From Streptomyces lasiicapitis (lineage in GTDB: Bacteria; Actinomycetota; Actinomycetes; Streptomycetales; Streptomycetaceae), in the NCBI RefSeq assembly GCF_014646335.1, contig NZ_BMNG01000006.1, forward strand, positions 348,625 to 412,624: 64,000 bases of DNA, written 5' to 3'. Below the pieces are notes generated by a model that saw nothing but the letters and a program-made list of their open reading frames with translations, did no database searches and was not told the DNA's origin. Made by a program: the position numbers and the translations under genes. The first letter of the stretch is position 1; each line of letters starts with the position of its first letter. Of the stretch, positions 47,311 to 58,050 are shown piece after piece.

Positions 47311-47508
47311 ATGCCCCGCCTCGCCCTCTACGCCCTCGTCGTCTGCGTCCTCTCCGTCGCCGCGGCCGTGGTCTCCTTCGCCCAGGGGATGTGGCTCGGC
47401 ATCGTGTGGGTGCTGCTCGCGGGGCTCTCGTCCAACATGACCTGGTACTACGCGCGCCGCGCGAAGGTGCTGCGGCAGCGCGACGAGGCGGCGTCCGCCG
47501 GTCACTGA
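47311..47508 (+). CDS. small membrane protein with two helices
   Basis: A 65-residue protein: MPRLALYALVVCVLSVAAAV and GMWLGIVWVLLAGLSSNMTW form two membrane segments with a short loop, and the basic C-terminus (YYARRAKVLRQR) should face the cytoplasm. AGGAG precedes ATG 47311 with 8 nt. It is too short to be listed by length alone but has proper codon bias. Function unknown. Confidence 0.6.
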   Translation: MPRLALYALVVCVLSVAAAVVSFAQGMWLGIVWVLLAGLSSNMTWYYARRAKVLRQRDEAASAGH

Positions 47509-47523
47509 CCGCGGCGGCCTCCG

Positions 47524-48321
47524 CTAGCCGTTGAGCGCGGGGATGTCCGGGGTGCCCTGCCAGAAGCGGTAGAGGCGCTGGCCCCAGTATGTGTCCCAGT
47601 CCTCGACGCCGAGGCCGCGCAGGAGCGCGTCCACCGCGTCGAAGAACGCGTCGTTGACCTCCGGGATCCACAGGATGCCGAAGACGGCGAGCAGACCGAA
47701 CGGCGCGAACGGCTCCACCTGGCGGCGGATGTTGTGCGACAGCCACGGCTCGATCACGCCGTAGCCGTCCAGGCCCGGGATGGGCAGGAAGTTCAGGATC
47801 GCCGCCGTCACCTGGAGCAGGGCGAGGAACGCGAGCGCGTAGCGGAAGTTGTCCGGGACGCCGTCGAGGGCGTCCAGCCAGAACGGCGCGGTGCAGACGA
47901 CGGCGAAGAGTACGTTCGTCAGCGGGCCCGCGGCCGAGATCAGGCTGTGCCGCCAACGCCCCCGGATGCGGCCGCGCTCGATGAACACCGCGCCGCCGGG
48001 CAGGCCGATGCCGCCCATGATCACGAAGAGCACCGGAAGGATGATGCTGAGCAGCGCGTGCGTGTACTTCAGCGGGTTGAGGGTCAGATAGCCCTTCTCC
48101 CCGATGGACAGGTCACCGCTGTGCAGCGCCGTGCGGGCGTGCGCGTACTCGTGCAGGCACAGCGAGACGATCCACGCCGCCGTGACGAAGAGGAAGACGG
48201 CGAAGCCCGGGTTGTCCGCGAACCCCGTCCACGCCGCCCAGCCCGAGGCCGCGGTGACCGCGGCGATCCCGAGGAAGACGGGGCTGATCCGGCGGTCGCT
48301 GCGGGTGGGGGCGGTGGTCAT
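47524..48321 (-). CDS. site-2 protease family membrane metalloprotease
   Basis: A 265-residue, multi-helix protease of the M50/S2P group. The zinc site is LHEYAH (H57, E58, H61) plus the distal Asp in NFLPIPGLDGYG near residue 183. No CBS or PDZ domain is present, so it is the minimal type (as in M50B of actinobacteria). It would cut transmembrane substrates, often to release regulators, but the substrate is unknown. It is convergent with the 65-residue gene, 15 bp apart. Confidence 0.85.
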   Translation of the reverse strand: MTTAPTRSDRRISPVFLGIAAVTAASGWAAWTGFADNPGFAVFLFVTAAWIVSLCLHEYAHARTALHSGDLSIGEKGYLTLNPLKYTHALLSIILPVLFVIMGGIGLPGGAVFIERGRIRGRWRHSLISAAGPLTNVLFAVVCTAPFWLDALDGVPDNFRYALAFLALLQVTAAILNFLPIPGLDGYGVIEPWLSHNIRRQVEPFAPFGLLAVFGILWIPEVNDAFFDAVDALLRGLGVEDWDTYWGQRLYRFWQGTPDIPALNG

Positions 48322-48401
48322 GTGGGGGAGGCTACCTGCGTGGGCTGTGGAGTGGGGGTGGGTTGGCCCTCGCGGGGTGCGGGCTGGATCTGGCTGGGTG
48401 T

Positions 48402-48530
48402 AGCCCCTCCGGCGTTTGAGGAGCGGGGGTCTGGGGGCAGAGCCCCCAGTTTCGGGAAGGGGTGCCCGCGCGCGGAGCGCGCTATTGGACGCAGCGGGGA
48501 GCCCCCGGCAGGGCCCCAGGCCTCGCCCCC
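48402..48530 (+). repeat. dispersed intergenic repeat, copy with insertion
   Basis: TAGCCCCTCCGGCGTTTGAG leads into the G-rich hairpin and GGGAAGGGG, but then carries an extra GCGCGCGGAGCGCGC palindrome before GGGGAGCCCCCGGCAGGGCC. Lies upstream of the SARP regulator. Confidence 0.8.
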
Positions 48531-48579
48531 GGCCGGATGCCCGGTGCCCCGGCTTCCGGGGACCGGTGACAATGGGGGC

Positions 48580-51500
48580 GTGCGTTATCGCGTTCTAGGC
48601 GTCACCCGGGCCTCGCGCCCCGACGGCACCCCCGTTTCCGTCGGCGGCGCCCGCCTCCGCGCGCTCCTGGCCGCCCTCGCGCTACGACCGGGCCGCACGG
48701 TCCCGGCCGGGGTCCTGGTGGACCAGGTGTGGGGCGGAGAGCCACCGGCCGACGCGACGGGCGCGCTGCAGGCCCTGGTCGGACGGCTGCGCCGCGCCCT
48801 CGGCGCCGAAGCCGTGGCCTCCGCCGAAGGCGGCTACCACCTGCGGGCCACCCGCGACGACGTGGACGCCCACCGCTTCGAGCGCCTGGTGGGCGAGGGC
48901 ACGCGGGCGCTGGCGGACGGCGACCCGGCGAAGGCCGCGGTCCTCCTCGACGACGCCCTCGCCCTCTGGCAGGGCGAGGCGTTCACCGACCTGCCGGACC
49001 ACACCGCGGAGGCGGCCCGCTGGTCCGCCCGCCGCGCCGAGGCCCTGCGCGCACGCTTCACCGCGGCCCTTTCCCTCGGCCAGGCCGAGACGGTCCTCCC
49101 CGAACTGACCGCCCTGTGCGACAGCCACCCGTTGGACGAGCCCCTCCAGGTCCTCCGCCTACGCGCCCTGCGGGACGCCGGCCGAGCCGCGGAGGCCCTG
49201 GCCGCGTACGACGGCGTCCGCCACACCCTCGCGAACGACCTGGGCGCCGATCCGGGTCCCGAACTGCGCGCCCTGTACGAGGAGTTGCTGGGCCCGTCGG
49301 CGGGCGCGGGGCCGGGTGCCGCGGGCACGGACACGGCGTCGAAGGCCGGAGACACCTCACCCGCCGGTACGGACGTGCCGGACACGCCGCGCCCCGCCCC
49401 ACGGACGGGCGCGTCGGCCCCCGCGCAAGAGAGGGCGAGCACCCGGGCCCCGGCAGCCCCGCCCGCCACCGCCTCCGCCCCCAAACCCCCCACCCCCGGC
49501 AACCTCCGCGCCCGCCTCACCTCCTTCGTCGGACGCAGCACCGACATCGACGCGATCCGCGACGACCTGCGCCGCGCGCGCCTCGTCACGCTGACCGGGC
49601 CCGGCGGCGCGGGCAAGACGCGGCTGTCGCAGGAGGCCGGGGAGGCCGTGGCCGACGCCTTGGCGGACGGGGTGTGGCTGGCCGAACTCGCGCCGGTGGA
49701 CGACCCCGACGACGTACCGGAGGCCGTCCTCACCGCGCTCGGCGCCCGCGAGACCGTGCTGCGCGGCGCGGGCGCCGAGGAACTGCGGGTCGCCGCGGAG
49801 CGGAACGCCGGCGATCCCATGGTCCGGCTCGCCGAACACTGCGGCCCGCGCCGCATGCTGCTCGTCCTGGACAACTGCGAGCACGTCATCGACGCCGCGG
49901 CCCGCCTCGCGGACCGTCTGCTCGCCGACTGCCCGGGGCTCACCGTGCTGGCCACCAGCCGCGAACCCCTCGGCGTACCGGGCGAGTTGGTGCGCCCCGT
50001 CGAACCCCTGCCGGAACCCTTCGCGCTGCGCCTCCTCGCCGACCGCGGCGCCGCCGCGCGCCCCGGCTTCCGTACGGACGACGATCCGCGCGCCGCCGCC
50101 GAGATCTGCCACCGCCTGGACGGCCTTCCGCTCGCCATCGAACTGGCCGCGGCCCGGCTGCGGATGCTCACCCCGCGCCAGATCGCCGACCGGCTCGACG
50201 ACCGCTTCCGGCTGCTGACCAGCGGCGCCCGCACCGTCCTTCCGCGCCAGCAGACCCTGCGCGCCGTAGTGGACTGGTCCTGGGACCTCCTCGACACCGC
50301 CGAACGCGCCGTCCTGCGCCGCCTGTCGGTCTTCGCGGGCGGCTGCGACCTCGCGGCCGCGGAGGCCGTCTGCGGCGGGCGACCCGAAGCCGAGGCGGGC
50401 GTCGAGGACGGCGGCACCCACCACCCCCAAGGCCCCCGGCCGGACACCGTTCACGTGGACCCCCGCGACGTCCCCGAACTCCTCGGCTCCCTCGTCGACA
50501 AGTCGCTCGCCGTCGCCGCGCCCGCCGCGCACGGCGACGTGATGCGCTACCGGCTCCTGGAGACCGTCTCCGAGTACGCCGCCGAGCGCCTCGACGAGGC
50601 GGGGGAGCGGGACGCGGTCGAGCGGGCGCACCTCACGTACTTCCGGGAGTTCGCGCGGGTCACCGACCCGGAGCTGCGCGGCCACGGGCAGCGCGCGGCC
50701 ATCGCGGCGTTCGAGACGGAGTACGAGAACCTGCGTACCGCGCTGCGTCACGCCGTCGCCGCCCGTGACGAGCAGGAGGGGCTGTTCCTCGTGCTGTCCC
50801 TGGGGTGGTTCTGGCTGATCCGGGACCTGCGGGTGGAGGCGCGGAACTGGTCGCGGGACGTGATGGCGCTCGGCCCGGACCCGTTCGCCCCGCCCGTCAC
50901 CCCCGCCGCCCCGCTGACCGCGCGCTGCACGGACACCCCGCCCCCGCTGTCGGGCGAACTCCTCCGGGAGGCCCGGCGCGGAGTGCACCTCATCCAGCTG
51001 TCCTGCATGGACCTGGACCCGTCCGCCTGGCAGACCCCGGAGGCCGGGCAGAAGCTGGCCACGATCAGGGACACCTACCGTCCGGGCCTGCCGCAGACCT
51101 GCTGGACCCCGGGCAGCTTCTGGTTCTTCGCCGTCCTGATGACGGGGGACGTCGAGCAGTTGCGGCACGTCGTCGAGGAGACCGTCACCGCCTGCCGGGA
51201 CCTCGGCCTCACCTGGGAGCTGGCGGGCGCCCTGCACCAGCGCGCCAACATCTTCGCCAACCGCAGCGAATGGGCGGGCGACGCCTGCCGGGACGCGGAC
51301 GAGGCCCTGGAGATCTACACAGGGCTCGGCGACGCCTGGGGCGTGGCCGAAGCGCTGTCCTCACGCGGTGAGGCGCACGAGCGGCGCGGCGACTACCTGC
51401 GCGCGGCCGACGACTTCCAGGCCGCCATACCGTACGCGACGGACCTCGGCGCGAAGGCGCAGGTGGCCCTGTTGACGGCCCGGCTCGGCACGGCGCTCGT

Positions 51501-52089
51501 CGAGGCCGGCCAGACCGAGCGCGGCGAGGAACTGCTGTGGCGGGTGGCCGACGACAACGGCAGCCGCGCCGGCGGGGCGCTGCCCGCGGCCCGCCTCTTC
51601 CTCATCAGTCTGCTCGGCCGCACCGGCCGCACCGGCGAGGCCCGCGAGCAACTGGAGCTGCTGCGCGCGGAGTTCAAGGTCCTCGGCTTCGCCGTCTTCG
51701 AGGGCATCATGATCGGCTCGCAGGCCTGGCTCGACACCGTCGACGGCCACCACGAGCGGGCGCTCGCCGCCGCCCGCGAAGCCGTGGACAAGGCCGCCGA
51801 GCCGCTGTCGCAGATGATCGCGCCGCAACTGCTCGCCGGCCACCTCGCGACCATGGCCTGCGCCCTCGCCTCGTACGACACGGGGCGCGCGGCGCACGCG
51901 GCGCGGCTGCTCGCCGTGGCCGACGGCTCGCTGCCGCCCGGCCATGTCCCGGTGGCCCTGGAGCGGGAGCTGCGCGCCTCCGCGGAGCGGGCGGCCCGCG
52001 AGGCGCTCGGCGACGCGGACTATGCCGCCGCCTACGCCGCGGGCGGCGGCCTCACGTGGCAGGAGGCCGTCGCCGCGGCGGGGTTGTGA
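48580..52089 (+). CDS. AfsR/SARP-type regulator with NB-ARC ATPase and TPR-like region
   Basis: A 1169-residue signal-transducing regulator. Start GTG 48580 gives the expected opening VRYRVLGVTRASRPDG. Residues about 1-95 are a winged-helix Trans_reg_C domain, about 95-240 the BTAD activation domain, then a disordered Ala/Pro/Thr linker (about 245-305). The NB-ARC module has P-loop TGPGGAGKT at about 338-346 and Walker B LLVLDNCEHV at about 427-436, with GLPLAIELAAARL further on. The C-terminal 450 residues are helical TPR-like repeats. Such proteins activate antibiotic or developmental genes after ATP-driven assembly. The adjacent ABC exporter is a possible target. Confidence 0.88.
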   Translation: MRYRVLGVTRASRPDGTPVSVGGARLRALLAALALRPGRTVPAGVLVDQVWGGEPPADATGALQALVGRLRRALGAEAVASAEGGYHLRATRDDVDAHRFERLVGEGTRALADGDPAKAAVLLDDALALWQGEAFTDLPDHTAEAARWSARRAEALRARFTAALSLGQAETVLPELTALCDSHPLDEPLQVLRLRALRDAGRAAEALAAYDGVRHTLANDLGADPGPELRALYEELLGPSAGAGPGAAGTDTASKAGDTSPAGTDVPDTPRPAPRTGASAPAQERASTRAPAAPPATASAPKPPTPGNLRARLTSFVGRSTDIDAIRDDLRRARLVTLTGPGGAGKTRLSQEAGEAVADALADGVWLAELAPVDDPDDVPEAVLTALGARETVLRGAGAEELRVAAERNAGDPMVRLAEHCGPRRMLLVLDNCEHVIDAAARLADRLLADCPGLTVLATSREPLGVPGELVRPVEPLPEPFALRLLADRGAAARPGFRTDDDPRAAAEICHRLDGLPLAIELAAARLRMLTPRQIADRLDDRFRLLTSGARTVLPRQQTLRAVVDWSWDLLDTAERAVLRRLSVFAGGCDLAAAEAVCGGRPEAEAGVEDGGTHHPQGPRPDTVHVDPRDVPELLGSLVDKSLAVAAPAAHGDVMRYRLLETVSEYAAERLDEAGERDAVERAHLTYFREFARVTDPELRGHGQRAAIAAFETEYENLRTALRHAVAARDEQEGLFLVLSLGWFWLIRDLRVEARNWSRDVMALGPDPFAPPVTPAAPLTARCTDTPPPLSGELLREARRGVHLIQLSCMDLDPSAWQTPEAGQKLATIRDTYRPGLPQTCWTPGSFWFFAVLMTGDVEQLRHVVEETVTACRDLGLTWELAGALHQRANIFANRSEWAGDACRDADEALEIYTGLGDAWGVAEALSSRGEAHERRGDYLRAADDFQAAIPYATDLGAKAQVALLTARLGTALVEAGQTERGEELLWRVADDNGSRAGGALPAARLFLISLLGRTGRTGEAREQLELLRAEFKVLGFAVFEGIMIGSQAWLDTVDGHHERALAAAREAVDKAAEPLSQMIAPQLLAGHLATMACALASYDTGRAAHAARLLAVADGSLPPGHVPVALERELRASAERAAREALGDADYAAAYAAGGGLTWQEAVAAAGL

Positions 52090-52118
52090 CACCCGCCGCG
52101 GCGGGGCACTGGTGTCGT

Positions 52119-52149
52119 GTCCGGTGACGCGCGCTCACGCTCACCGGAC
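52119..52149. terminator. possible terminator between the SARP and ABC permease genes
   Basis: GTCCGGTGA pairs with TCACCGGAC over a 13-nt loop between the convergent stops. Moderately stable. Confidence 0.45.
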
Positions 52150-52160
52150 CCGGACGCCCG

Positions 52161-53014
52161 TCACGTCTTCGTACGGAACTTGTGGATCGCGATCGGCGCC
52201 ATCACGCCCGTGAGGATCACCGACCAGGCCAGCGTCACCCACACGTCGTGCGCGACGGGCAGGCCGCCGTTCATCAGGCCGCGGGCGGCGTCGGCGAGCG
52301 ACGACAGCGGGTTGTAGTCCGTGAACGCCTGGAGCCAGCCGGGCATGGACGCCGTCGGCGCGAAGATGGACGAGCCGAACTGCAGCGGCATCAGGACCAG
52401 GAAGCCCATGCCCTGGATGGCCTGGGCGCTCTTCATCACGACACCCATGGTGAGGAAGATCCACATCAGGCCCACGCCGAAGGCCATGGCGAGGCCTATG
52501 GACGCGATCAGACCCGGGATGCTCTCCACGGAGAAGCCGATGATCAGGGCGACGATCAGCAGGATCGCCGTGGCGACGAGCATGCGGAGCAGCTCGACCA
52601 CGATCTTGGCGATCATCACCGAGGAGCGGCCGATCGGCAGCGACCGGAAACGGTCCATCACGCCGGTCTGGAAGTCCTGGTTGAAGCCCGTGCCCACACC
52701 CATGGCCATGTTCATCCCCATCATGGCCATCAGGCCGGGGATCACATACTGCACGTACTCCTCGCGGCCGCCGCCAAGAGCCTGGCCGACGGAGCCGCCG
52801 AAGACGTACACGAACAGCAGGGTGAAGACGATCGGCATCAGGACGGCGTCGAACATCGACTCCATGTCCTGCTTGATCCACAGCAGATTGCGGCGGACGA
52901 GCGCGCCGGTGTGCCGGACGTGGGCGCGCAGGCCGATGCGGGTGTCGGCCGCCGACTTGTCGACGGGCTGTTGCTGGGTGGGTGGCGCCGAAGGCGCCGT
53001 GACCGTGCCGGCGC

Positions 53015-53018
<4 letters not shown>
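52161..53018 (-). CDS. ABC-2 type permease, DrrB-like
   Basis: A 285-residue ABC-2 permease with six helices. DAVLMPIVFTLLFVYVFGGSVGQA, GVMDRFRSLPIGR and NPLSSLADAARGLMNGG are characteristic of DrrB-type daunorubicin/multidrug exporter subunits. Its ATG 53018 overlaps the ATPase stop (ATGA). It forms the pore for export of a hydrophobic compound. The substrate cannot be told from sequence; the SARP regulator next door is convergent. Confidence 0.88.
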
Positions 53019-54049
<1,031 letters not shown>

Positions 54050-54229
54050 GCCGTACATGAGAGCAGGTGCCACCGACAATCCACCGACAGATTTCCTACA
54101 GGCGTACGACGTCCCGCCGACAGCGGGCGACGGGCAGGAGGACGGCCGGGGGCGGTCAAAGAGGGACATCATGGGCGGGTGGGCCGGGCATACGCCGTGA
54201 AGGGGAACATAACCGGCGCCCGCGACGGG

Positions 54230-54271
54230 AGCGGCAGCCCGCCGACGGGGGACGGTCGGCGGGCTGCCGCT
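54230..54271 (-). terminator. terminator of panB
   Basis: AGCGGCAGCCCGCCGA pairs with TCGGCGGGCTGCCGCT, 16 perfect base pairs across a 10-nt loop, about 90 nt past the panB stop and upstream of the DrrA-like gene. Confidence 0.8.
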
Positions 54272-54361
54272 TAGTGCCGCAGTGGCTGAAATGTGATCTA
54301 CCTGGGGTCGGGCATCTTGTGTCGGACCGTGGTGAGCCGGATGGTCGGGCGGCTCGGCGAC

Positions 54362-55243
54362 CTAATGGACGGCGTGCTCCGCGGCCGGGAACGCCCCGCC
54401 CACCACGTCCTGCGCGAACGCCTTGGCGGCGTCGCCCATGACGCCCCGCAGGTCCGCGTACTGCTTCACGAAGCGCGGCATCTTGCCGCCGGTCAGGCCG
54501 AGCATGTCGGTCCACACCAGGACCTGGGCGTCGCACTCGGAGCCCGCGCCGATGCCGACGGTCGGGATGTGCAGCGACCTGGTGACCTCGGCGGCCAGCT
54601 CGGCCGGCACGAGTTCGAGCACCACCGCGAAGGCGCCCGCGGCCTCGGCCGACTTGGCGTCCCGCAGCAGCTGGTGGGCGGCCTCCTCGCCGCGGCCCTG
54701 GACGCGGTACCCCATGGTGTTCACCGACTGCGGGGTCAGGCCCAGGTGGGACATGACGGGGATGCCGGACTGCACGAGCAGCTCGGTCTGGGCCAGCGAG
54801 CGCTCGCCGCCCTCCAGCTTGACCGCGCCCACGCCCGCCTCCTTGATCAGGCGCGTCGCGGACCTGAGCGCCTGGACCGGACCCTCCTGGTACGAACCGA
54901 AGGGCAGGTCGGCGACGATCAGGGCGCGGCTCGTGCCGCGCACGACGGCCGCGGACAGGATCGCCATCTCGTCGAGGGTGACGGGCACGGTGGTCTCGTA
55001 CCCCAGGTGGCAGTTGCCCGCCGAGTCGCCGACGAGCATGACCGGGATCCCGGCCTCGTCGAAGACGGACGCGGTCATCGCGTCGTACGCGGTGAGCATG
55101 GGCCACTTCTCGCCGCGCTCCTTGGCGGCGCTGATGTCGCGGACCGTGATGCGGCGTGTGCCCTTGCCGCCGTACAGCGTCTTGCTGCTGTCGGACTTCC
55201 GCTCCGTGGGGGCGGGGCTCTGGGCAGCCGAAAGCTGCGTCAT
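54362..55243 (-). CDS. panB: 3-methyl-2-oxobutanoate hydroxymethyltransferase
   Basis: A 293-residue enzyme for the first step of pantothenate (vitamin B5/CoA) synthesis: it adds a hydroxymethyl group from methylene-tetrahydrofolate to alpha-ketoisovalerate. Metal and substrate motifs are MLTAYDAMTASVFDEAGIP, VGDSAGN and the catalytic Glu region LELVPAEL. A short disordered N-terminus (MTQLSAAQSPAPTERKS) is typical in Streptomyces. AAGGAG precedes ATG 55243. It stands alone, divergent from a DHA2 exporter; panC and panD are not nearby. Confidence 0.95.
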   Translation of the reverse strand: MTQLSAAQSPAPTERKSDSSKTLYGGKGTRRITVRDISAAKERGEKWPMLTAYDAMTASVFDEAGIPVMLVGDSAGNCHLGYETTVPVTLDEMAILSAAVVRGTSRALIVADLPFGSYQEGPVQALRSATRLIKEAGVGAVKLEGGERSLAQTELLVQSGIPVMSHLGLTPQSVNTMGYRVQGRGEEAAHQLLRDAKSAEAAGAFAVVLELVPAELAAEVTRSLHIPTVGIGAGSECDAQVLVWTDMLGLTGGKMPRFVKQYADLRGVMGDAAKAFAQDVVGGAFPAAEHAVH

Positions 55244-55441
55244 CGCAACGGCTCCTTCTGTCGTCTCGAGGCGCCCTGACGGCGTCCCCGGATCACTTCC
55301 ATGGTGGCATCGCGTGCCGCCCGGAGGCTAGAGGGTGTTTTTTCGGCCAATTCCGACCGCGGGGTGGACGCGGCGGCCGGCGTGAGATGGAGGCGGGGAT
55401 TCCGCGTGATGGACGGGGAAAGCCGGGGTAAAGCCTTTCCA

Positions 55442-55460
55442 ATACGAGACGGTCTCGTAT
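55442..55460. promoter_or_regulatory. operator of the DHA2 exporter gene (TetR-type palindrome)
   Basis: ATACGAGACGGTCTCGTAT is a perfect 9-1-9 palindrome covering the -35 region of the exporter promoter. Its half-site CGAGAC is the same as in the operators at 29.3 kb, but the half-sites are 1 nt apart rather than 5. Confidence 0.75.
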
Positions 55461-55471
55461 CGAAATAAGGC

Positions 55472-55477
55472 TAGCGT
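55472..55477 (+). promoter_or_regulatory. -10 box of the leaderless exporter promoter
   Basis: TAGCGT ends 6 nt before the ATG at 55484. No ribosome binding site is present, so a leaderless transcript is likely, with the operator just upstream. Confidence 0.55.
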
Positions 55478-55483
55478 GAAGGC

Positions 55484-57082
55484 ATGACCACACCTGCCGT
55501 CCCCGACGCGCCTCGCATACCGGAGGCGGTCCACCGGCGCCGCTGGGCGATCCTCGGCGTGCTGATGCTGAGCCTGCTCATCGTCGTCCTGGACAACTCG
55601 ATCCTGAACGTCGCCATCAAGACCATCTCGACCCCCGAACCCACCGGCCTGGGCGCCACCCAGAGCGAGCTCGAGTGGGCCATCAACTCCTACACGCTCG
55701 TCTTCGCGGGCCTGCTGTTCACCGCGGGCCTGCTCGGCGACCGGCTCGGCCGCAAGAAGGTGCTGCTCGCCGGGCTCGCCGTCTTCGGCATCGGCTCCGC
55801 GCTCGCCGCGCAGTCCGGCTCGCCCGTCGAACTCATCGCGTTCCGCGGTGTGATGGGGCTCGGCGCCGCCTTCGTGATGCCCGCGACGCTCGCCATCCTC
55901 ATGAACGTCTTCGAGCGCGAGGAGCAGCCCAAGGCCATCGGCATCTGGGCCGGCGGCGTCGGCCTCGCCGTCGCGATCGGTCCGATCACGGGCGGCGTGC
56001 TCCTCGACCACTTCTGGTGGGGCTCGGTCTTCCTCGTCAACGTACCGATCGTCGTCGTCGCCATCGGCCTGATGATCGCGCTCGTCCCCGACTCGCGGGA
56101 CCCGAAGCCCGGCCGCATCGACCTGGTCGGCGTCGTGCTGTCCGTCATCGGCCTCGTCCTGCTCGTCTACGGCATCATCAAGGGCGGCCAGCTCGCCGAC
56201 TTCACCGACCCCGCGGCCCTCGCGACGATCCTCTCGGGCGTCGCCGTGCTCGTCGGCTTCGTCTGGTACGAGAAGCGCAGCGACCACCCGTCCATCGACA
56301 TCTCGTACTTCAAGAACCGCGTCTTCTCCGCCGCGATCACCGCCATCGCGCTCGTCTTCTTCGCGCTGATGGGCGTCACGTTCTTCGCGGTCTTCTATAC
56401 GCAGAGTGTGCGCGGGTACTCGCCGCTGGAGACCGGTCTTCTCATGCTGCCGCTCGCGGCCGCGCAGCTGATCTTCGCGCCCCGGGCGCGGCTCGTCGTC
56501 GAGCGCATCGGGGTCAAGGCCACCTGCGCGGGCGGGCTCGCGCTGTGTGCCCTGACGCTGGCCTCGTTCACGATCCTCGACGCGGACACGCCCATCTGGA
56601 TCATGGAGGTCATCTTCTTCCTCATGGGCGCGGGGATGGCGCACATCATGACGCCGACCAGCGTCGTCATCATGCAGGCGCTGCCGCGCGAGAAGGCCGG
56701 CTCCGCCTCGGCGCTCAGCAACACCTTCCGGCAGGTCGGCGGGGCGCTCGGCATCGCCGTGCTCGGGTCCGTGCTCTCCACCGCCTATCGCGGGGGTGTC
56801 GAGGACGAGCTCAAGGTGCTGCCCGCGGGGGCGCGGCACACCGCGGGGGAGTCCATCGAGGCGACGCTCGGAGCGGCGGGGCGGCTCGGTCCCCGGGGCG
56901 AGGCCCTGGTCGCCTCCGCCAACGACTCGTTCCTGCACGCCATGCACATCACCGCCCTGTGCGGCGCGGGGGTCGCCCTCGTGGGCGTGCTCATCGTGTC
57001 CCTGTACCTGCCCGGCAAGCAGCCGAAGCCTCCGGTGGACACCGCTGCCCCGGAGCCGGACCGGGTGGGCGCCGAACACTGA
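55484..57082 (+). CDS. DHA2 family (EmrB/QacA) drug exporter
   Basis: A 532-residue, 14-helix MFS transporter of the DHA2 group. LDNSILNVAIKTIS in helix 1 matches the LD-x-T/S-x-VNVALP motif, and GDRLGRKKVLLAG loop 2-3; GPITGGVLLDHFWWGSVFLVNVP is the antiporter motif C region. It exports cationic or lipophilic drugs using proton flow. The TetR gene that probably controls it follows 107 bp downstream in the same direction, and a perfect palindrome sits over its promoter. Confidence 0.9.
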   Translation: MTTPAVPDAPRIPEAVHRRRWAILGVLMLSLLIVVLDNSILNVAIKTISTPEPTGLGATQSELEWAINSYTLVFAGLLFTAGLLGDRLGRKKVLLAGLAVFGIGSALAAQSGSPVELIAFRGVMGLGAAFVMPATLAILMNVFEREEQPKAIGIWAGGVGLAVAIGPITGGVLLDHFWWGSVFLVNVPIVVVAIGLMIALVPDSRDPKPGRIDLVGVVLSVIGLVLLVYGIIKGGQLADFTDPAALATILSGVAVLVGFVWYEKRSDHPSIDISYFKNRVFSAAITAIALVFFALMGVTFFAVFYTQSVRGYSPLETGLLMLPLAAAQLIFAPRARLVVERIGVKATCAGGLALCALTLASFTILDADTPIWIMEVIFFLMGAGMAHIMTPTSVVIMQALPREKAGSASALSNTFRQVGGALGIAVLGSVLSTAYRGGVEDELKVLPAGARHTAGESIEATLGAAGRLGPRGEALVASANDSFLHAMHITALCGAGVALVGVLIVSLYLPGKQPKPPVDTAAPEPDRVGAEH

Positions 57083-57189
57083 CGGTGCCGCACGGGCGCG
57101 GGGCCGCCGCCGTCATGCCTGCGGCGCCCCGCCCCCGGCCGGGGACCAGGGAGAATGCGGGGGAACGCAACCGCAGAGGAGTCGGGATC

Positions 57190-57801
57190 GTGGAGCAGGG
57201 TCGGGGCGGCAAGGGCGCGGGTGCCAGGGGACGACCCCGCAGCGAGGCGGTGGAGCGGGCGATCATCGAGGGCGTCATCAAGCTGGTCGAGGACGGAGTC
57301 CCCCTCGCCGAGCTCTCCATCGAGCGCATCGCCCGCACCGCCGGCGTGGGCAAGGCCACGATCTACCGCCGCTGGAGCGGCAAGGACGAGATCTTCGTCG
57401 ACGTCCTGCGCAGCCTGGAGGAGCCCCGCGCCGAACTCCCCGGCACCTCCATGCGCGACGACCTCGTCGTCCTCGTCGAACACATCCGCCGCCGCGGCCT
57501 CAACATGCGCTCCTCCGCGATCCTGCACAACGTCTTCGCGCAGATGAAGAGCCTGCCCAAGCTGTGGGAGGCGTACCACACCACCGTCATCGACCCGCAG
57601 CGCCGCGTCGTCTACGACGTCCTGCGCCGCGGCGCGGAGAACGGTGAACTCCGCAAAGACGTCGACATCGTCCTCGCCAACGAACTCTTCGTCGGCCCCA
57701 TGCTCGTACGCACCGTCCTGCGCCCGGACGCTCCCCTGGACGAGGACCTGGCGGAACGCATCGTCGACACCGTCCTCCAGGGGCTGCGCCCCCAGGAGTG
57801 A
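57190..57801 (+). CDS. TetR family repressor, likely controlling the upstream exporter
   Basis: A 203-residue TetR protein starting at GTG 57190 after GAGGAG. The helix-turn-helix is at about residues 22-66 (LSIERIARTAGVGKATIYRRW). The C-terminal ligand domain is of the TetR_C_11 type, like the regulator at 29430. It follows the exporter gene it probably represses; the operator is the palindrome at 55442-55460. The exporter substrate is likely the inducer, as in TetR/QacR systems. Confidence 0.85.
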   Translation: MEQGRGGKGAGARGRPRSEAVERAIIEGVIKLVEDGVPLAELSIERIARTAGVGKATIYRRWSGKDEIFVDVLRSLEEPRAELPGTSMRDDLVVLVEHIRRRGLNMRSSAILHNVFAQMKSLPKLWEAYHTTVIDPQRRVVYDVLRRGAENGELRKDVDIVLANELFVGPMLVRTVLRPDAPLDEDLAERIVDTVLQGLRPQE

Positions 57802-58050
57802 AGGGTCCGCGGCCCCAGAGGTGAACCGCCCCCGGCGCGCGTGGCGTTCACCACGCGCTGCCCCCGGGCGATGTGCGCGTTTCGTCACAGACATCCCGCC
57901 ACGCACACACATCCGGAACCTCGCGACCGCCCCCGCTCGTCCTCGTGCCCGTACGGCCGTCCCCGGACGGCAGGGACGACACGCGATCATCGCCTAGGGT
58001 GCAGGGGCGGGTAGACGTTGTGCACGGCAGTCAGTGAGGCGACGAGAGAT

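Noticed and set aside
47734..52089. A 1451-codon frame including the SARP regulator
   Set aside because: The first 280 codons run opposite the site-2 protease gene and through a repeat; the regulator's conserved opening starts at GTG 48580.
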